From Pseudomonadota bacterium (GTDB lineage Bacteria; Pseudomonadota; Gammaproteobacteria; Pseudomonadales; Pseudohongiellaceae), in the NCBI GenBank assembly GCA_022563075.1, contig JADFOC010000069.1, positions 1-9,198 on the forward strand: a stretch of DNA of 9,198 nucleotides. Direction: 5' to 3'. Positions within the stretch are counted from its first letter, which is position 1. The number at the start of each line of letters is the position of its first letter. Made by a program: the position numbers and the translations under genes. Shown here in pieces: positions 6,473 to 9,198 of the stretch. Below the pieces are notes generated by a model, which searched no databases, was not told where the DNA came from, and worked only from the letters and a program-made list of their open reading frames with translations.

Positions 6473-7666
6473 TTAAAGTTCGTTTGCAGGCCAGGTGGGC
6501 GCACGATCCTGAACTGTGACTGGTCGCATGCCTTGATACAGAAATTTCTGTATTCGCTTGCCCTCATAAGTCTCAGTGGTGTAGATGTTACCCTGAGAAT
6601 CAACAGCCAAGCTATGTGGGGCATAGAACAAACCAGGCTGTCGGCCACCGTCACCAAATGTGTATAGAACTTCCAGTGACTCGCGATCAATTACATAGAT
6701 CTTAAAGTTCTGTCCATCGGCTAAATACAGGAATTCTTGTTCCTCATCTGGGGAGAAATCGATGTCCCAGGTTGAGCCTTGCGAGAGAGTAGCCGGCGAA
6801 ATGATGACTTCTTTGACGAAGGTACCATCGCTGCGGAATACTTGAATTCGATCGGCACCGCGGTCACAGACATAGACCAGACCATCATTCGAAGGTTCGG
6901 CACAGTGAACTGGTCCACGGAATTGCTGAGGCCCCGGCTCGCCTGGTGTGTAAGTAACATCCGCGCTGTCATCCGGTCGGTTACCATAAGCGCCCCAATA
7001 GCGCTTGAATTCGCCAGTGGTCAAATCAACCACTACCACTCGGCGGTTTCTATAACCGTCCGCTACATACACTTCGTTGTTGGGACCGTCGATAGCGATC
7101 TCCGCTACCAAGGCGAAGTGAGTAGTGCTGTTGCTATCCCGGCTGTTGCCGGGAACACCGACGGTACGAATGTATTCGCCATCACGGGTGAACACCAGTA
7201 TGTGCGAGTCACCGCCGCCATTGCCACCGATCCACACATCACCATTTGGTGCGATATCGATGCCGTGATTGGAAGCAGGCCAGACATAGGGGGCGCCTTC
7301 TTGGGCTCCGCCCCAGGCATTGATCAAGTTGCCTTCGAGGTCAAATTCTAGAATCGGAGGTGCTGGGGTACAGCATTCTGAAACACCTGCGAACAAACCA
7401 ATTTCAGTGCGCATTCCGAACATTTCAGCCTGATCACGATGCACCACGAAGATATGGTCGCGCTCGTCAACATCCACGCCGATGGTTCTACCCATCAGCC
7501 AATGATTAGGCAGTGGTTTTGGCCACAATGGGTCCACTAGAAAATGCGGGGCCATGACGTCATTATTCGCAGCAACGGCAGGTTCTTGTAACTTGGATTG
7601 CACTACTCCAAGCGCAACCAATGCAACCATCAGCGTTGCTCCAATCAGTAGTTTAATCTTTGTCAT
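6473..7666 (-). CDS. Exported NHL-type six-bladed beta-propeller protein (copy 2)
   Basis: This 397-residue protein is a close paralogue of the downstream copy across its whole length, sharing long identical blocks such as FGDGGRQPGLF, YWGAYGNRP and CDRGADRIQVF. The N terminus (residues ~5-22) is hydrophobic with AVA near 30-32 as a possible cleavage site. Blade repeats run from ~45 to ~380, and the ECC (98-99), HCAEP and VCDR cysteines are kept. Differences are concentrated in surface loops (around 83-96 and 230-240) and in the C-terminal tail, which reads RAPTWPANEL here against RAGAPWPAGEIH in copy 1. That tail is identical to the remnant of a third copy upstream. A good AGGAG site precedes the ATG by 8 bases. 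Function is unknown; roles compatible with the fold are ligand binding, a lyase like the amidating-lyase propellers, or a periplasmic partner of a dehydrogenase. Confidence 0.88.
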   Translation of the reverse strand: MTKIKLLIGATLMVALVALGVVQSKLQEPAVAANNDVMAPHFLVDPLWPKPLPNHWLMGRTIGVDVDERDHIFVVHRDQAEMFGMRTEIGLFAGVSECCTPAPPILEFDLEGNLINAWGGAQEGAPYVWPASNHGIDIAPNGDVWIGGNGGGDSHILVFTRDGEYIRTVGVPGNSRDSNSTTHFALVAEIAIDGPNNEVYVADGYRNRRVVVVDLTTGEFKRYWGAYGNRPDDSADVTYTPGEPGPQQFRGPVHCAEPSNDGLVYVCDRGADRIQVFRSDGTFVKEVIISPATLSQGSTWDIDFSPDEEQEFLYLADGQNFKIYVIDRESLEVLYTFGDGGRQPGLFYAPHSLAVDSQGNIYTTETYEGKRIQKFLYQGMRPVTVQDRAPTWPANEL

Positions 7667-7674
7667 CTCTGTAT

Positions 7675-7679
7675 CTCCT
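7675..7679 (-). promoter_or_regulatory. Ribosome binding site of propeller copy 2
   Basis: AGGAG on the minus strand lies 8 bases before the ATG at 7666. Further upstream an AT-rich stretch with TATAAG could be a -10 element, but no convincing -35 pairs with it. Confidence 0.55.
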
Positions 7680-7743
7680 GGTTTGCCCGATTCTTATATT
7701 TATTACCCGGTTTAAAATTAATACCTTTACAAGGGGTGTATTA

Positions 7744-7765
7744 GGGCCGTGGGAGGCCCCTTTTT
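7744..7765 (+). terminator. Weak plus-strand terminator-like hairpin
   Basis: GGGCC (7744-7748) pairs with GGCCC (7755-7759) and is followed by C and five T on the plus strand. No plus-strand gene ends before it, so it may be incidental, or it may fold in the 5' leader of propeller copy 2 on the minus strand. Confidence 0.25.
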
Positions 7766-7870
7766 GAACTTCGACTTCGGACAGTATCACCAAATAGACT
7801 GTATAGGAATCAAAAAGTTGAAGCCGCGTTTGGGTGTCAAACTGACTGAAAACACTGCCTGGGAAGGCGC

Positions 7871-7906
7871 AAAAAAACCGCATCGAATTTCTTCGATACG
7901 GTTTTT
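7871..7906 (-). terminator. Rho-independent terminator of the truncated third propeller copy
   Basis: A 15-bp stem (7873-7887 with 7892-7906) with one G-U pair on the minus strand and the same TTTC loop (plus-strand reading) as the copy 2 terminator. The minus-strand transcript runs into seven T. It starts 20 bases past the stop at 7926, the same spacing as for copy 2, showing that gene and terminator were duplicated together. Confidence 0.88.
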
Positions 7907-7922
7907 AAGTGAGGCTTAAAGT

Positions 7923-8342
7923 TTGTTACAGTTCGTTAGCCGGCCAGGTTGGCGCACGGTCTTGAACCGTAACGGCACGCATGCCTTGATACAGGAGACG
8001 CTTAGCGAAGAGCTATCGCTAACCAGACGTGTAAGGCTGCACGCCCGCATTGCCGAGATGCTAGAGGAGCTCTATGGCGACAGTGAAGGCGGCCACGCCA
8101 CCCCCTCGGAAGTCGCGGTCACCCAGGCCGCCTATCCCGACGCCATCAAGCATGCCGCCCTCGACCCCAAGATCGCGCCGTCCGGCCGTTTCTATGGGCC
8201 CGAGCATTTCCGCCGGCAATTCCCCGACGGCCGCATGGGTTCGGACCCGTCCCTGGCGACCCCCGAACATGGCGAACGGTTCATCGAACTCGCCGCCCGA
8301 TCCGTCGCCGACGCCTATACTTCGTTTCTGGCCGAGGACTAA
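7923..8342 (+). CDS. Mosaic open frame ending in a creatininase-family C-terminal fragment
   Basis: The frame is open for 139 codons from a TTG at 7923, but it is not one gene. Its first ~19 residues are the antisense of the propeller remnant, the next ~30 look like a regulator fragment, and only residues from ~48 (8064 on) look like a real protein: LYGDSEGGHATPSEVAVTQ, then PSGRFYGPEHFRRQFPDGRMGSDPSLATPEHGER and a closing helix, the usual C terminus of creatininase-family metal-dependent amidohydrolases. The H-A-x3-E motif belongs to the active-site side of that family. The N-terminal two thirds, with the remaining metal ligands, are absent, so this fragment cannot be an active enzyme as it stands. 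The stop at 8340-8342 lies 21 bases before the SDR start, suggesting a shared operon in the source genome. Family assignment is from memory. Confidence 0.6.
   Translation: MLQFVSRPGWRTVLNRNGTHALIQETLSEELSLTRRVRLHARIAEMLEELYGDSEGGHATPSEVAVTQAAYPDAIKHAALDPKIAPSGRFYGPEHFRRQFPDGRMGSDPSLATPEHGERFIELAARSVADAYTSFLAED
7926..7994 (-). pseudogene. C-terminal remnant of a third NHL-type propeller gene
   Basis: The 22 codons before the TAA at 7926-7928 read LYQGMRAVTVQDRAPTWPANEL and differ from the end of copy 2 by one residue (Ala for Pro in the MR-V motif). Upstream of codon CTG at 7992-7994 the homology stops at once: copy 2 continues with Phe and Lys, whereas here the next minus-strand codon is CTC and all resemblance is lost. 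The DNA is diverged from copy 2 at third codon positions, so it is not a recent identical duplicate. The rest of the gene is missing because of the junction at ~7994, not because of gradual decay. In the true genome the copy may be complete. Confidence 0.85.
7980..8078 (+). other. Short fragment resembling an AAA-ATPase/cyclase-associated regulator
   Basis: In the frame of the mosaic ORF these bases encode HALIQETLSEELS, LTRRVRLHARIAEMLEELYG. The pattern HALIRETLYEELS..RR.RLH..IAEALE is typical of the end of the ATPase module in large AAA/TPR regulators and cyclase-linked proteins. Nothing else of such a gene is present on either side. Its left end overlaps the 16 bases shared with the propeller remnant and its right end overlaps the EELYGD stretch that also fits a creatininase, so the exact limits are uncertain. 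Confidence 0.5.
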
Positions 8343-8363
8343 TGCCAAGGATCAGTGACAAAC

Positions 8364-9122
8364 ATGGATTTCACGGACAAGAAAATTCTCATCACCGGCG
8401 GCTCCCGCGGCATCGGCGCGGCCGCGGCGCGGGCGTTCCTCGAGCGGGGTGCGCGGGTCGCCGTCAACGGCCGAACGGCGGACTCCGTGGCGGCGGCGAT
8501 GAGCGAATTCGGCGCCGGTGATCGAGTGGTCGCGGCGCCCGGCGATGTCGGCACGGTCGCCGGCTGCGAGGCGGCGGTGGCCGCCGCCATTGACGGTCTC
8601 GAGGGCCTCGATATTTTAATCAACAGCGCCGGGGTCGGTCACAGCGGACTCATCGAAGAGATGGACGAGGCGACCTGGGATGAGACCCTCGACGTCAACC
8701 TCAAGGGGACATTCTTTTGCATCAAGGCGGCGCTGGCGGCCCTGCGGATCAGCGGCGGCAACATCGTCAATCTGGCCTCGGATGCCGGATTGATCGGCGA
8801 GCATCGCCTCGTGGTCTATTGCGCCTCCAAGGGCGGAGTGGTGAACATGACCCGCGCCATGGCGCTCGATCTGGCGCCCGAGGTTCGGGTCAATTGCGTC
8901 TGCCCGGGCTATGTGGACACCGACATGGTGCGCCGCGACGGCATCGAAAAATCCCATGACCCCGCCGCCGCCGAGGAACGTATCGTCAATTACGCCCCCA
9001 TGAAACGCATCTCGACGCCCGAGGAAATCGCCATGGCCATCGTCTATCTGGCGTCCGACGAGGCGCGCTTCGTGACCGGCGCCGCCCTAGCCATCGACGG
9101 CGGCAGCAGCGCCGGGCGTTGA
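8364..9122 (+). CDS. Classical short-chain dehydrogenase/reductase (SDR)
   Basis: The 252-residue protein is a complete classical SDR with a Rossmann fold. The cofactor loop is TGGSRGIG (11-18) and the basic residue R37 after the second strand (NGR) favours NADP(H). The NNAG motif is NSAG at 87-90, N112 is in DVNLKG, and the catalytic residues are S139, Y152 and K156 (YCASK). PGYVDTDM near 190 and the DGGSS C terminus are standard. The substrate is not predictable; 3-oxoacyl-ACP reductase-like and sugar or alcohol dehydrogenases share this pattern. I chose ATG 8364; GTG at 8355 is in frame and adds three residues, but its spacing to AAGGA (8347-8351) is only 3 bases. The GC-rich codon use matches the creatininase fragment just upstream and differs sharply from genes left of 7994. 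Confidence 0.92.
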   Translation: MDFTDKKILITGGSRGIGAAAARAFLERGARVAVNGRTADSVAAAMSEFGAGDRVVAAPGDVGTVAGCEAAVAAAIDGLEGLDILINSAGVGHSGLIEEMDEATWDETLDVNLKGTFFCIKAALAALRISGGNIVNLASDAGLIGEHRLVVYCASKGGVVNMTRAMALDLAPEVRVNCVCPGYVDTDMVRRDGIEKSHDPAAAEERIVNYAPMKRISTPEEIAMAIVYLASDEARFVTGAALAIDGGSSAGR

Positions 9123-9198
9123 GGCGCGAGGGCTGCGCCGCTGGGCAATCTGTAGCGCAATCAACGACCCGACCACCAGGGCGGCGCCGGTGATCTGC
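9087..9198 (-). CDS. C-terminal tail of a possible membrane transporter, 5' part outside the window
   Basis: On the minus strand a frame enters from the right edge at 9197 and ends at TAG 9087-9089. Its ~36 residues start ITGAALVVGSLIALQIAQRR and end in a small-residue, charged tail. One hydrophobic helix followed by basic residues at the very C terminus is the usual end of EamA/DMT-type drug and metabolite transporters (a G-AAL--G motif in the last helix). It would overlap the 3' end of the SDR gene tail-to-tail by 36 bases. The evidence is short and compositional, so both the gene and its family are tentative. Confidence 0.4.
   Translation of the reverse strand, partial: QITGAALVVGSLIALQIAQRRSPRASTPGAAAAVDG

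Noticed and set aside
6779..7351. 190-codon plus-strand open frame
   Set aside because: It lies wholly antisense to propeller copy 2 and mirrors its blade repeats; a similar shadow occurs opposite copy 1.
7871..7994. Mobile element or attachment site at the junction, suggested by the repeated hairpin and the compositional change
   Set aside because: The hairpins are terminators at constant spacing from stop codons. No transposase, integrase, tRNA or target duplication is present, and three unrelated fragments meet within 100 bases.

Overview
The window looks like two unlike pieces of bacterial DNA joined near position 8000. Positions 1 to about 7994 have moderate GC and mostly minus-strand genes with proteobacterial, probably gammaproteobacterial, character: a redoxin/cytochrome c protein, a Serratia-type nuclease relative, a YajG-like protein and exported beta-propellers. 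From about 8064 to the end the DNA is clearly GC-rich. It carries plus-strand metabolic genes (creatininase-family fragment, SDR oxidoreductase) that resemble an alphaproteobacterial chromosome. Taxonomy here is inferred from protein character and composition only.

Layout. 1-837 (minus, runs off the left edge): exported redoxin-like domain without the usual cysteines, followed by a CxxCH haem site. 1115-1996 and 2200-3282 (minus): a response regulator with an RsbW/SpoIIAB-like ATPase output domain and, upstream of it, a three-helix membrane histidine kinase, a likely signalling pair. 3500-4288 (plus, divergent from the kinase): a secreted Serratia-nuclease-family protein whose catalytic His and metal-binding Asn are both replaced, so probably a pseudonuclease. 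4294-4866 (minus, convergent): a small periplasmic YajG-like protein without a lipobox. 5036-6226 and 6473-7666 (minus): two tandem paralogous exported NHL-type beta-propellers, each ending in its own terminator. 7926-7994 (minus): the last 22 codons of a third propeller copy, again followed by a terminator nearly identical to that of the second copy.

At 7994 the third copy stops abruptly. The next ~85 bases read, on the plus strand, like a piece of an AAA-type ATPase/cyclase-associated regulator, and from about 8064 like the C-terminal third of a creatininase-family amidohydrolase. Both joins sit in short stretches that fit either neighbour. An SDR oxidoreductase (8364-9122) follows, and the C-terminal tail of a possible membrane transporter overlaps its 3' end on the minus strand. 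The junction is best read as a chimera, either an assembly or amplification artefact or illegitimate recombination, so gene-neighbour inferences should not be carried across it.

No CRISPR array, tRNA, rRNA, transposase or complete mobile element was seen. The observations most worth following are the pseudonuclease, the cysteine-less redoxin joined to a haem site, the receiver/anti-sigma-type ATPase regulator, the propeller tandem array and the two-step mosaic junction.
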